Of a DNA stretch of 64,000 nt, positions 28,932 through 40,250 are shown piece by piece (positions within the stretch are counted from its first letter, which is position 1; each line of letters begins with the position of its first letter). The stretch spans positions 15,520,501 through 15,584,500 of the forward strand of contig CM075652.1 in assembly GCA_037953625.1 (NCBI GenBank), written 5' to 3'. Made by a program: the position numbers and the translations under genes. Under the pieces are notes generated by a model. The model was not told the origin of the DNA, made no database searches, and was given only the letters and a program-made list of their open reading frames with translations. This DNA is from Crotalaria pallida. Lineage: Eukaryota > Streptophyta > Magnoliopsida > Fabales > Fabaceae.

Positions 28932-31900
28932 ATGCAAACTAATGTTACGTCTGTACCAGTTTTTAATGGGCTTAACTTCTCTGAATGGAGTGATCAAATT
29001 CAATTCCATTTAGGTTTCATGGATCTTGATTTGGCAATCCAAGCAGAGGAGCCCGCTGCTATTACTGATGCTAGCAGCGAGGAAGAGATAGCCTACCATA
29101 AGGCATGGGAAAGATCTAACAGGCTCAGCCTGATATTTATGAAAATGACTGTTGCAGACAATATTAAGACATCTCTCCCCAAAACTGAAAGTGCTAAAGA
29201 ATTTATGGGTTTTGTGGGAGAGCGCTCCCAAACTGCTGATAAGTCTCTTGCTGGGACATTAATGAGTACGTTGACCACCATGAAGTTTGATGGTTCACGT
29301 ACTATGCATGAACATGTCAGTGACATGATAAATATTGCAGCAAGACTTAAGATCTTGGGAATGGCTGTGAACGAGAACTTCCTTGTGCAATTTGTGCTTG
29401 ACTCATTACCGTCTGAGTATGGCCCATTCCAAATGAATTACAACACCATGAAAGACAAATGGAATGTGCATGAATTGCACAGTACGTTGGTTCAAGAGGA
29501 AACGAGACTTAAGAACCTTGGAAGTCACTCTGTTCATTATGTAAGCAACCAAGGACATCAAGGAGCTGGAAAGAATTATGTGAAGAAACATGATAAAGGC
29601 AAGGGCCCACTGAAGGTTAATGAGGCATCTGCAAAAATCCAGAAGAAGGGACCTCGTGATGATAAATGTCGTTTCTGTGGAAAATCTGGACATTTCCAGA
29701 AGAACTGCCCAAAACGAAAGAATTGGTTCGAGAAAAAGGGTAAGCTAAATGCTTATGTATGTTATGAATCGAATTTAACTGAAGTTCCACGTAATACTTG
29801 GTGGATTGATTCTGGATGTACGACTCATGTTTCTAACACGATGCAGGGATTCCATTCAATCCAAACCATAAACCCAAATGAGAAGTTCGTGTTCATGGGG
29901 AATAGAGTGAAGGCACCAGTGGAAGCAGTCGGGACTTATCGTTTAATCCTTGACACTGGGCATCACCTAGATTTATTTGAGACTATTTACGTACCTAGTT
30001 TATCTAGAAATTTGATTTCATTATCTAGACTTGATGCTACTGGTTATTCTTTTAATTTTGGTTCTGGATGTTTCAGTTTATTTAAGCATAATCATCTCAT
30101 TGGTACTGGTTTTTTATGTGATGGTTTATATAAATTGAATTTGGATAATTTATATGCTGAAAGTGTTTTAACCCTGCATCATACTATTGGTACTAAACGT
30201 AGTTTAGTAGATGAACGTTCCGCTAACTTGTGGCATAAGCGTTTGGGTCACATCTCCAAGGTAAGAATGGAAAGGCTTGTAAAGAATGAAGTCCTTCCAG
30301 ACTTGGATTTTACTGACCTAAGAATTTGTGTGGATTGTATAAAAGGAAAACTAACAAAACACAGAAAGAAAGGAGCCACAAGAAGCAACCAGCTTCTTGA
30401 AATTGTGCACACCGATATTTGTGGACCTTTTGATGTTAATTCTTTCGGAAAAGAAAAATATTTTATCACCTTTATTGACGATTTTTCACGTTATGGTTAT
30501 ATTTACTTGTTATATGAAAAATATCAAGCAGTAAATGCATTAGAAATTTATTTAAATGAAGTGGAAAGACAACTAGATAGAAAAGTGAAAATTGTTAGGT
30601 CTGATAGAGGTGGTGAGTATTACGGAAGATATGATGAAACTGGGCAACACCCAGGTCCTTTTGCTAAACTTCTAGAGAAACGTGGTATTTGTGCGCAATA
30701 CACAATGCCAGGTACACCATAACAGAATGGTGTATCAGAAAGGCGTAATAGAACATTATTGGATATGGTTAGGAGTATGATAAGTCATTCGTCTTTACCT
30801 ATATTTTTGTGGATGTATGCCTTGAAAACTGCAATGTATTTGTTGAATAGGGTTCCTAGTAAGGCAGTTCCAAAGACACCTTTTGAACTGTGGACTGGTA
30901 GGAAACCTAGCTTAAGGCACCTGCATGTTTGGGGTTGCCCGGCAGAAGTAAGGGTTTATAATCCACAAGAAAAGAAATTGGATGCAAGAACAATTAGTGG
31001 TTATTTTATTGGTTATCCAGAAAAGTCAAAAGGGTATAGATTTTATTGTCCTAACCATAGTTTGAGAATTGTTGAAACTGGAAATGCTAGGTTCATTGAA
31101 AATGATGAAATTAGTGGGAGTACGCTTCCACAAGATGGAAGTGTGTCTTGTCCACAAAATGTGGAAATTAAGGATGTTAGAGTACAAGTTCCTGTAGCTC
31201 GTCCCTCTAGCTCAATTATAAATGTTCCTCTAATTGTTGCATCGGATAATAATTTGGAGGAGCAACAAATAAATGAACCTGCTATTCATAATGAACCTAT
31301 CGTAGAGGAGCCACAAGAAATAGTATTAAGGAGATCTCAAAGAGCAAGAAAGTCTGCTATTTCGAATGATTTTGTGGTTTATCTACAAGAGTTAGAATCT
31401 GACTTGAGCATTGAAAATAATGACCCAGTTTCGTTTTCACAAGCCGTTAGTTGTAATAATTCTGATAAGTGGTTAGATGCCATGAAAGAAGAGTTGAAAT
31501 CCATGGAACATAATGTCGTATGGGTCCTTGTAGAACTGCCTGAAGGTTGCAAGAGAGTTGGGTGCAAGTGGGTCTATAAGACCAAACGTGACTCTCATGG
31601 CAACCTTGAACGTTACAAGGCCAGACTTGTTGCAAAGGGTTACACTCAGAAAAATGGCATTGACTATAACGAGACCTTTTCACCAGTCTCACGAAAAGGA
31701 TTCATTCAGAATTATCATGGCACTGGTAGCCCATTATGACTTGGAGTTACACCAGATGGATGTGAAAACAGCCTTTCTTAATGGAGATTTAGAAGAAAAT
31801 GTTTACATGGACCAACCAGAAGGATTCTTGGTGGAAGGAAAGGAACACATGGTGTGCAAATTAAAGAAATCAATATATGGACTTAAACAAGCATCCCGCC

Positions 31901-33000
31901 AATGGTATTTAAAGTTCAATAATACCGTTGTTTCTTTTGGTTTTAAGGAAAACACCGTTGACCGGTGTATATACCTGAAGGTTAGTGGGAGCAAGCTTAT
32001 TTTTTTGGTTTTATATGTTGATGATATCTTGCTTGCAACTAATGATCTTGGTCTTTTACACGAGACTAAGGAATTTCTTTCTAGTAATTTTGAAATGAAA
32101 GATATGGGTGAGGCATCCTATGTGATAGGAATAGAAATATTCCGGAACAGGTCACAAGGATTGTTAGGACTGTCTCAGAAAGCATATATTAATAAAGTAC
32201 TAGGAAGATTTCACATGGAAAACTGTTCAGCATCACCCGTTCCAATTCAGAAAGGAGATAAGTTTAGTCTCATGCAATGTCCTAAAAGTGATTTGGAACG
32301 GAAACAGATGGAAGCAATTCCGTATGCATCTGTAGTTGGGAGTATTATGTATGCTCAGACTTGTACTCGACCAGACATAAGCTTTGCAGCTGGAATGCTA
32401 GGGAGATACCAAAGTAATCCCGGATTAGATCATTGGAAAGCTGCAAAGAAGGTTCTGAGATATCTGCAGGGAACAAAAGAACACATGCTTACGTATAGAA
32501 GGTCTGATCACCTTGAGGTGATTGGGTATTCAGATTCAGACTTTGCTGGATGTGTGGATACAAGGAAATCCACTCACGGCTATGTATTTCTTTTAGCCGG
32601 AGGAGCAGTCTCATGGAAGAGTGCGAAAGAATCAGTTGTTGCCACGTCTACCATGGAAGCTGAATTTGTAGCTTGTTTTGAGGCTACAGTGCACGCTAAT
32701 TGGCTGCGGAATTTTATTTCGGGACTTAGAATAGTCGACAGCATTGCTAGGCCGCTGAAAATTTATTGTGATAATTCCGCAGCAGTCTTCTTTTCTAAGA
32801 ACGACAAGTACTCCAAAGGTGCTAAGCATATGGAAGTGAAGTACTTTGGCGTGAAAGAAGATGTTCAGAAACAAAGAGTGTCAATAGAACATATTAGCAC
32901 AAATCTTATGGTAGCTGACCCATTAACAAAAGGGTTACCGCCTAAGGCATTTAGTGAACATGTTGAAAGTATGGGCATTATTGTTATTAAGGATTATTGA
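28932..33000 (+). pseudogene. Copia gag-pol polyprotein with one stop and one frameshift
   Basis: The ATG at 28932 opens gag (VPVFNGLNFSEW), with a CCHC knuckle CRFCGKSGHFQKNC at about residue 246. The aspartic protease motif WWIDSGCTTHVSN follows (about 290), then the GAG-pre-integrase HHCC region (NLWHKRLGH...) and integrase (DICGPF, RSDRGGEY). A CAA-to-TAA type change at 30720-30722 interrupts integrase just before QNGVSERRNRT. The same frame continues to about 31698, where one extra G shifts it. Reverse transcriptase (DVKTAFLNG, YVDDILLA) and RNase H (YSDSDFAGCVDTRKS) then continue in the next frame to TGA-type termination at 33000. All catalytic blocks are present, but no single intact polyprotein is encoded. 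Confidence 0.93.
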
Positions 33001-33389
33001 ATTTGATGTTAACATCCTTTATTATTATCATGTAATTGACACTCTGAGCTCATTTTATGATATATGTTTCTGATTACCTGTTTTCTAGAACAGCATGCAT
33101 TATTGTGTTAGAGTAATGTAAACAAGTATTGTCTTGAACAAAGACATTATGGACCAATTATATATTTCCCAATTATAGATCAGGTTATGGAAAAGACTAC
33201 TTTGTGGTACATGGAAGGAACTATGTCGAATAAATGGCATACAACCGCTATGACCCGAATTAGTTCCTATCTTTAACTATGATTAATCGAGTATCTAATT
33301 ATAGAATGATTTAGTTATATAAATGCGCATTAATTGTTTGTTTAATTATTTTGTTTATTAAACCATAATGTTGAATTATGTCACATGAG

Positions 33390-33402
33390 CCAAGTGGGAG
33401 AA
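33390..33402 (+). other. Copia polypurine tract
   Basis: CCAAGTGGGAGAA directly before the 3' LTR, the plus-strand priming site for copia elements. Confidence 0.8.
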
Positions 33403-33854
33403 TGTAAGATTTTATATCTTAGTATGTCTCATGTGATGTGCATGTGACATGTATTGAATTGTGTTTAGTAAATAATTAATTAAATCTTAATGGGCTAAAT
33501 CATATTTAGATAATAAGGGGATTGTTTCTAAAGGCCCATTAGCTTGATGGAAGCCAATGGATAAGAGATAAGGGTTTTACCTATTTATGAGAAACAGGTC
33601 CTGTTCCTGGCTATTACGTATTCTCTCTTCTACCATCACATAACGATACAGAAAGAATAGTAGAGAAGGCAAAGGAATAGAAACCTTGTTTCCTGGCTTT
33701 TGGTCAAAGGACGTTGGAGATCTCTCTCAAGTATAGCAATGGATAGAGGTTAGTAATTATATTCTCTTATCATCTCTATAACACGTGAAAATCATGTAAT
33801 TTCAAGATCCCTATTGTTATAGTTGTAATGAATAAATTAAAACTACAACTTATA
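33403..33854 (+). repeat. 3' LTR of the copia element
   Basis: Same length and ends as the 5' LTR. Differences seen by eye are at offsets matching CTTAGYATG, GATRTGCATG and GTTRTAGTTG. Confidence 0.95.
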
Positions 33855-34398
33855 GGTAACTCAAATTAGAGAGGTGGGAGACCCACTGAAAGTCATTTGT
33901 AACCAAAAAGTCGTTGTTGTTAAGGTCAAGATATTGCAAATTAGAGAGGTTTCCTAGAGCATGAGGAATGACACCAACAAGTCCATTTTGTGCAAGATTC
34001 AAGTCTGTCAATTGAACAAGTGAGCCAATGCAATTTGGGATTTTTCCTTCTAAGTAATTATCACTGAGATCCAAGATAGTTAGATGTTTCAATTCACATA
34101 ATGAAGAATCAATCTCACCTCCCAGTTGTGGTATACTATGATGATTGATGATGGGAGGTGTGAGATCCAACATGGTTACATGACCAGTTAAATTAGAACA
34201 GGTAACTCCGTTCCATTTGCAACAATCTTCACCTTTCCATGAGGAGAGAAAGTCATTTTTATCAATCAGCCTAGCTTTGAATTTGACAAGAGCTTGCCTG
34301 TCTTCCTCCACACACGTCTTCACATTGGAATTTCCAACACATAAACAAATGTATAAAATGACCACAAGACAAAAAAGATGGAACCTGCAACTGAACAT

Positions 34399-34640
34399 GG
34401 TGATCAACTCAACTCTCTAGGGATTTTTTTAGGAAATTTAAACTGGAGTATGTTTTGGCAATGTGTATTCTGAATTCCAAAGTTAGCTATAGTAATTTAT
34501 AGGCAGGAACTAAAAGAATGCATTTGTTTGATTTATTGTGGTTTTAATTTGTTACAATAACGTTTGTGGATAATTTTAAGCCAACGATGCTCACTTGCAA
34601 CAAGTCAACTAAACTTAAGCTAAGGGGCAAGACTCAAAAA
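34399..34640 (-). promoter_or_regulatory. Upstream region of RLP copy 3
   Basis: Minus-strand sequence with AATTAAAACCACAATAAAT, TTTAGTTCCTGCC and a CCTATAAATT TATA-like box (about 34493-34503) parallels the promoters of copies 1 and 2. The matching tract extends to about 34640 relative to copy 2. Confidence 0.55.
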
Positions 34641-35092
34641 GCAATTGATGTGCTAAGTCATTATGTCCCTCTCCTTTTGATTTGCTAAAGTGGGGCAACC
34701 TGATATCCTCCTTCCCCTCTTCTTCTCAGAACTTTCTGTAGTACATTAGTCAATATGAAACACTTATTGCAAGACTTCCACAACAGCTTGTACAATGGGC
34801 CAAACCGCTGAATGTTCATTTCCTGGGGTTCACTAGCCACTATTCAAATTATGGAACAACAATAAACCATGTTCACAGTGGGAACATGGAATTTGCTTTA
34901 TCTCATGTCTCCATTTTGTTTTTTCTTTTAAAGGCAACTCAGGTCTCCTTAACTACGATGATGGCAAAAAATACAAAATATTTTTTTCGAAACTATAATT
35001 AAAATAATTAATTAAAAATTTAAAAATGATAAACTTTGAATTGTGATTGGTTGATCCATGCAAAATGCATTAAATTAGTTGTTTGATAATTA
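34641..35092. other. intergenic, no gene seen
   Basis: Non-coding spacer with no repeat recognised. Confidence 0.5.
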
Positions 35093-35327
35093 CTCCCTCC
35101 GGTCTTGTTTATTAGCAAAAATAACTATCTGCACATGTATTAAGAAAAATAGTTAAATGCATTTAATTTTCTCAAATTCATAAAAAAGTAAACTAGTTTA
35201 GTAAACTTGTATTGGGAATGAAACAAAAATTAAATGATTCAACCACTTTATAAGGATATTTTAAGAATGATTGTATTGAGAATAGAAAGTTAGTTAGTTT
35301 TTCTTATATATAAGACCACTAATGGAG
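35093..35327. mobile_element. Stowaway-like MITE
   Basis: It starts after TA with CTCCCTCCGGTCTTG and ends ATAAGACCACTAATGGAG before TA. AT-rich interior. Confidence 0.6.
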
Positions 35328-35440
35328 TATTTTTTTTGCTTATAATTGAAACCGGATGCAGTATCTACTTAATTTTTTTACTTTTGAATTTTTTAACGGG
35401 ACGAAAGGAGTAATATTTAGTAAAATTGTCTTTTTCACAA

Positions 35441-37251
35441 GGCTTTTTTACTTAAGTAGGGTAGTTTTACAAACAATTTACGTAAAAGGGTAGTTTTCAA
35501 ACTATTTACGGAACATGGAGCAGTCAACAAAACTATTTACGTAAATGGGGCAGTCAAAGTCAACCAAATTATTTTATTTTATTTTTTTTCAAAGTCAAAG
35601 TGCCACGTGTCAGCTTCTAATTGGCCAAAAAAATTGCAAAAAAAAAAACAAAAAAACCAAATTATTTTTTTTACTTAAGTAAGGTAGTTTTACAAACAAT
35701 TTACGTAAAAGGGGTAGTTTTCAAACTATTTACGGAACATGGGGCAGTCAACAAAACTATTTACTTAAATGGGGCAGTCAAAGTCAACCAAATTATTTTA
35801 TTTTTTTTTCAAAGTCAAAGTGCCACGTGTCAGCTTCTAATTGGCCAAAAAAATTGCAAAAAAAAAAAGAAAAAAACTATACGCCATGTGTCGCGTTACT
35901 GCCAGTGACACAATCAGCTCCGTTGACCCGCGCAAAATAAATTAGCAAAAGTTGGCCTCCCTGGGTTTTGAACCTGCTACTGCAGGGACAACCAAAGGCA
36001 CCAACGAGAGCCACTGAGCCAGAGGCTCTGTTGTGCATTATTGGACAAATAAATATATTTATTATAAATTCGTATAAAATTTTTCTTAAATCTTAAACAT
36101 ATTTTTGTTAAACAATTTTTTTTTGTTTCTTTTAATTTCAGTCTAGTTACTATTTAATTATTTTTATTTAACAATTATTTTTTGTCACTCCTTTTAATTT
36201 TAGTCTAATTACTATTTTACTATTTTTATTTTATAATTTTTTTTTTATTTTTTGCTATCTTTCTATGATTAATTTCACACTTATCATCGATCTATAATAA
36301 TTTCAAAATTAATACCTAATATAAAAAGTGTTGAGAAATTAGGAATTATTTTTGAAATTATTCAGGAAAATAGTAAAATAAAAAAAAGGAGTGACAAAAA
36401 ACAAAAAAAAAAAGTAAAATAGCAAAAAACTTTGAGATTTCTTTGAGATTTGTTGCACACTCCTTTTTTTTATTTTACTATTTTCCTGAATAATTTCAAA
36501 AATAATTCCTAATTTCTCAACACTTTTTATATTAGGTATTAATTTTGAAATTATTATAGATCGATGATAAGTGTGAAATTAATCATAGAAAGATAGCAAA
36601 AAACAAAAAAAAATTATAAAATAAAAATAGTAAAATAGTAATTAGACTAAAATTAAAAGGAGTGACAAAAAATAATTGTTAAATAAAAATAATTAAATAG
36701 TAACTAGACTGAAATTAAAAGAAACAAAAAAAAAATTGTTTAACAAAAATATGTTTAAGAGTTAAGAAAAATTTTATACAAAATTTATAATAAATATATT
36801 TATTTGCCCAACAATGCACAACAGAGCCTCTGACTTAGTGGCTCTCGTCGGTGCCTTTGGGTATCCCTGCAGTCGCAGGTTCGAAACCCAGGAGGCCAAA
36901 TTTTGCTAATTTATTTGGCATGGGTCAACGCAGGTCAACGGAGCTGGTGCGCTTCGTCACGTGTCGCACTGTGGTGATTGTGTCACTGTGGCACACCTGC
37001 TGTTAACCCCCTCACCACGTGCTGACATGTGGCACCTGCGACAGCAAGTTATTTTTTTGCAATTTTTTTGGCCAATTAGAAGCTGACACGTGGCACTTTG
37101 ACTTTGAAAAAAAAATAAAATAATTTGGTTGATTTTGACTGTCCCATTTACGTAAATAGTTTTGTTGACTGCCCCATGTTCCGTAAATAGTTTGAAAACT
37201 ACCCATTTTACGTAAATTGTTTGTAAAATTACCCTACTTAAGTAAAAAAGC
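35441..37251. mobile_element. Foldback/long-TIR element, near-complete palindrome
   Basis: The outer ends GCTTTTTTACTTAAGTAGGG and their inverse match. Inverted similarity then runs almost continuously to a short centre (about 36396-36456), so arms of roughly 800-950 bp can pair. The direct repeat TTTTTCACAA at 35431-35440 and 37252-37261 is a 9-10 bp target duplication, as in Mutator/Foldback-type elements. The left arm holds an extra tandem copy of its outer part (units at about 35449 and 35671, about 223 bp apart), which unbalances the arms. There is no transposase. Each arm includes a tRNA-like stretch. Confidence 0.85.
36827..36897 (+). other. tRNA-like/SINE-head sequence in foldback arm
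   Basis: It contains an A-box-like GACTTAGTGGCTCTCG and a B-box-like GGTTCGAAACCC at tRNA-like spacing, with GCCTC near the start and GGAGGC near the end. The T-stem does not pair well, so it is not a functional tRNA. An inverted partner lies in the left arm (about 35960-36035). Confidence 0.5.
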
Positions 37252-37261
37252 TTTTTCACAA

Positions 37262-37684
37262 AGAAATTATTGCATGATTTGGAAAAAATAATTTCAAATC
37301 ATTAACATTTTGATGAGTTAATATTAATTGAATTTATTCAAAATCAAGATTCGGAAGAAATGTTACCAAGTACAAACTGCAAAGGTATACCTCTACATGT
37401 ACAGTAAACAATCGTATTTGAATTCCATTGAGACTAAGAAACGAGGTAAAATGTTCATCATGGAATGTAAAAATCAGTGCGTTAGATTATGCTTGGATTG
37501 ATGATATTGAATAGAGTGGAGTTGGGTGCAGTGAAAATTTACGAGGTTCCATTATATTGTTTGGATTGCGGCAGTGATGATGGAGTGGAACAGAGGAATC
37601 AAATTTTTCTTATTTGTGAAATATATTAAATTTTCATTTTAGCCTCTAAATCTAATCATGAAACTTTATCGCTTGCTGCTGATT
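37262..37684. other. intergenic, no gene seen
   Basis: Non-coding spacer. Confidence 0.5.
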
Positions 37685-37687
37685 ACT

Positions 37688-37962
37688 ACTTCCTCCGTTC
37701 CTAATTACAAGGTCTTCTTAACACTTTTATTTTGTCCTTATTTATAAGGCCGTTTACCAATTTTCAATGAGCATTAATTATTTTTTTTCCACAAACACTT
37801 TTATTTATATAACACTTTTTAGATTCCCAATAATATTAATAGGGGTAATTTTGAAAATACATATCAAAAGTTCACATTTTCAATACAATTAACTAAATTA
37901 TTCCACTTTCTTAATGAGCGTGAAATCTCCCAAGAGGGCCTTATAATTAGGGACGGAGGTAG
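37688..37962. mobile_element. Stowaway-like MITE
   Basis: Ends CTTCCTCCGTTCCTAATTA and the inverse TAATTAGGGACGGAGGTAG, flanked by TA. Its interior is similar to the MITE at 11627-11886 (CACTTTTATTTTGTCC). Confidence 0.7.
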
Positions 37963-37981
37963 TATCATGTCCATTGTAGTA

Positions 37982-38257
37982 CTTCCTTTGCTCCTTAATA
38001 TAAGTATCATTTGACCAATTTCACTTCCTTTAAGAAAGTTAGTTAATATTGTTAGTGGTATTGAAAATGTAAATTTATGGTATACATTTTACATTTTCAA
38101 AAGTACCCCTATAATTATTATTGGAAATCTAAAAAGTGTTGAGTAAATAAGGATGTTTATGGAAACGAAGTAATTAATGCTATTGAAAATTGGAAATGGA
38201 GCTTATATTAAGGAAAAAAAATCTTCAAAAGATGCTTATATATAGAACCAAAGGGAG
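37982..38257. mobile_element. Stowaway-like MITE, second in tandem
   Basis: Starts CTTCCTTTGCTCCTTAATA and ends TATAGAACCAAAGGGAG before TA, immediately after the preceding MITE. Confidence 0.6.
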
Positions 38258-38850
38258 TAATATTTTGCCTGCTTATCACCGCTCACCATTGTTCATCTTC
38301 AATAATTAACTTCTTCTTTTCTTATCGGCAAATGAAATTTATTCAAGAGTATTAGAAATAGTCAAGTAAAAGTATTACATTGAGAATTACAGGATACCAT
38401 TAAGGCATTTTAAAGAATTCGAACACCAATCCATAAAATTAAAGAAAAATTGGATTCAAAAAATCCCGTTAACCCTCAAGGCCTCAACCATGTTTTAACA
38501 CAAAGGTTTTAACCCTCAACCATCTTCTTCTTTTGTTTTCGATGGTATGGGGTTAATATGGGTTGGGATTTTATAAAGATTGAGATTTGGGGTTAAGATT
38601 GAAATTTGGTGTCCACCCAATTATTCTTGAAATGGCACACATGACACAATTGAAGAGAGCAATAGAAACTCACCAGAAAAAGAAAAGCAGAAAATGAAAC
38701 CCTAAAATTGGAGAGGAGAGAAAGGAGAGTGAGCGAGTGTAGTGTGTGAGAAATGAAAGGCGAAATAAAACCTACCTCTATCACTATTTTAATAGCGAAT
38801 ATTATTATTATTATTTATTATTAGTAATTTATTGTTAAAAATATTTATTT
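38258..38850. other. intergenic, no gene seen
   Basis: Non-coding, purine-rich in places (about 38680-38750). Confidence 0.5.
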
Positions 38851-38854
38851 ATTT

Positions 38855-39121
38855 ATTATTTTTATTATTTACTTATTAGGGTATTATAAAGTAAAAAGGA
38901 AGAAAAAGGACGGAAATAAAAAAAGGACGGAAATTAAAAAAAATGCACCTTTGTCATAATGCATATTAAAAAGTAACTTCTAATCATTATTATTTTTATT
39001 ATTTACTTATTAGGGTATTATAAAATAAAAAGGAAAAAAAAGACGAAAATAAAAAAAAGGACGGAAATAAAAAAAAATGCACCTTTGTCATAATGCATAT
39101 TAAAAAGTAACTTCCAATAAT
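38855..39121. repeat. Tandem duplication, unit about 132-135 bp
   Basis: Two copies of a unit beginning TTATTTACTTATTAGGGTAT and ending with TGCACCTTTGTCATAATGCA plus TATTAAAAAGTAACTTC, at about 38855-38985 and 38990-39121. Confidence 0.85.
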
Positions 39122-39369
39122 TATTAAAAAAAAAGACTGTGTATGTACACCGAGTAACCAGTTTCACCTTTACCTGATAAATATTTTCAGCCATTGATCA
39201 AAAGTGGCTCCAAATCAATGGCCACAAAACCAGGTGCATGACAGCACCCGGTGCAGAGCAAAACTTTACCATTCCAAGTGCTTAGTGCTTCAGATAATGA
39301 GAGAAAGAAAAACAGGGTTTTAAGAAATTTCAAGAGTGTCATATATATGTATATACGGGGATTACACCA

Positions 39370-39865
39370 TAGATTTTGGGTATATTCTTTGTGGCCATGT
39401 CCGCCTATTAAAAATTTTAGGGTAAAAAATTTAGGCCATGTCCGCCCTAAATGCAGGCAGAACAGGCATGCATGCGACTTGCATCTATTTAAAAAAAAAT
39501 AAAATTTAACAAAAAAAAAACAATCACAGCCCAAAAAAACGCAGTTACAACAAAAAACCATCAATCCCAAATAATCAATTAAATGATGTAAATAAGAGAT
39601 TAGAAGTAGGAGAAAAATGAATAAAATGAAGTACAATAACTTATATTAGAAGAATTTTTAAGTTTATTTAACGGTCAAAGTGAGTCAACAACTAAAATAA
39701 TTTAGTTTTTTTTTTTAAATCCATTCCGGACCGCCCACAAAAAAAGTGGACGGGGCAGGCGGGCATATTTTAAAAAAATGGGCCCAAAATTTGTGCCCTG
39801 CCTACAAAAAATTGCGGGCGGGTGGCGGGGCCCGCAGGCATGCGCCCTAATTTCCAATACTAGTG
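39370..39865. repeat. Possible MITE with GC-rich hairpins
   Basis: Both ends carry GC-rich motifs in AT-rich DNA (CCATGTCCGCC..., GGGCGGGTGGCGGGGCCCGC), with inverted pieces around GCAGGCATGC. Ends and target duplication were not resolved. Confidence 0.3.
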
Positions 39866-40250
39866 CTTTGTAATATTACAATTGTAGTAGGAAAGGGTCT
39901 CACTATGATACACTGTATTGGGTACCTCTTGATAAAAGAATATAAATAAGATATTGTAATTATCTTTTTACATAGTGGATTATTTTCAAAAATTGTCCCA
40001 TAATTTTTCCTTCATTGAATTTTTCACGTAAAATTCTAGTGTTCAATTTCTTTATTTATTTTTTTATGTGAATAGTGACAAGTGTGTCTCGTTATCAAGT
40101 ATTATTCATATGCACTATTTTTCTATCCTTAATTATTGTAATAGAAAAGATTGATTTAAATAAGTGATTACCCTGTTAGTTGTTTTTATTTTATTATAAA
40201 TGTTAAACAAATTTTTGTTGATGTGTTTTGGTTTAATTTTTTTCCAACTG
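39866..40250. other. intergenic, no gene seen
   Basis: AT-rich spacer. Confidence 0.5.

Larger units (their letters stand above)
27488..33854 (+). mobile_element. Full-length Ty1-copia LTR retrotransposon inserted in RLP copy 3
   Basis: Two 452-bp LTRs (27488-27939 and 33403-33854) differ at three positions by eye. The 5-bp target duplication GGTAA lies at 27483-27487 and 33855-33859. A primer site, gag-pol region and polypurine tract are in standard copia order (protease, integrase, RT, RNase H). There is no extra envelope-like frame between pol and the 3' LTR. It lies antisense to the RLP gene. LTR identity of about 99.3% implies a recent insertion, roughly 0.25-0.5 million years under commonly assumed plant substitution rates. 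The coding region is damaged. Confidence 0.97.
25309..34398 (-). pseudogene. LRR receptor-like protein, EIX-type, copy 3, split by a copia element
   Basis: The ATG at 34398 (34398-34396) encodes MFSCRFHLFCLVVILY, then the LRR cap and first LRRs down to SNLSYL at 33855. The rest (27482-25309) holds the remaining LRRs, the island (TGWYSVKAILAWKGANREYG), acidic spacer, membrane helix and tail MKRRLHVQD-like end (here LKRRLHVQD). If the retroelement and one GGTAA copy are taken out, the two parts meet in frame (905 residues), with no other stop, so the gene was intact when hit. As it stands, translation from the ATG ends at a TAA created by the LTR edge (stop at 33850-33852), giving a 182-residue secreted fragment with only the first LRRs. 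It is more diverged from copies 1 and 2 than they are from each other. Confidence 0.9.

Noticed and set aside
36827..36897. Functional tRNA gene
   Set aside because: A and B boxes are present, but the T-stem does not pair and the copy in the other arm is equally degenerate.
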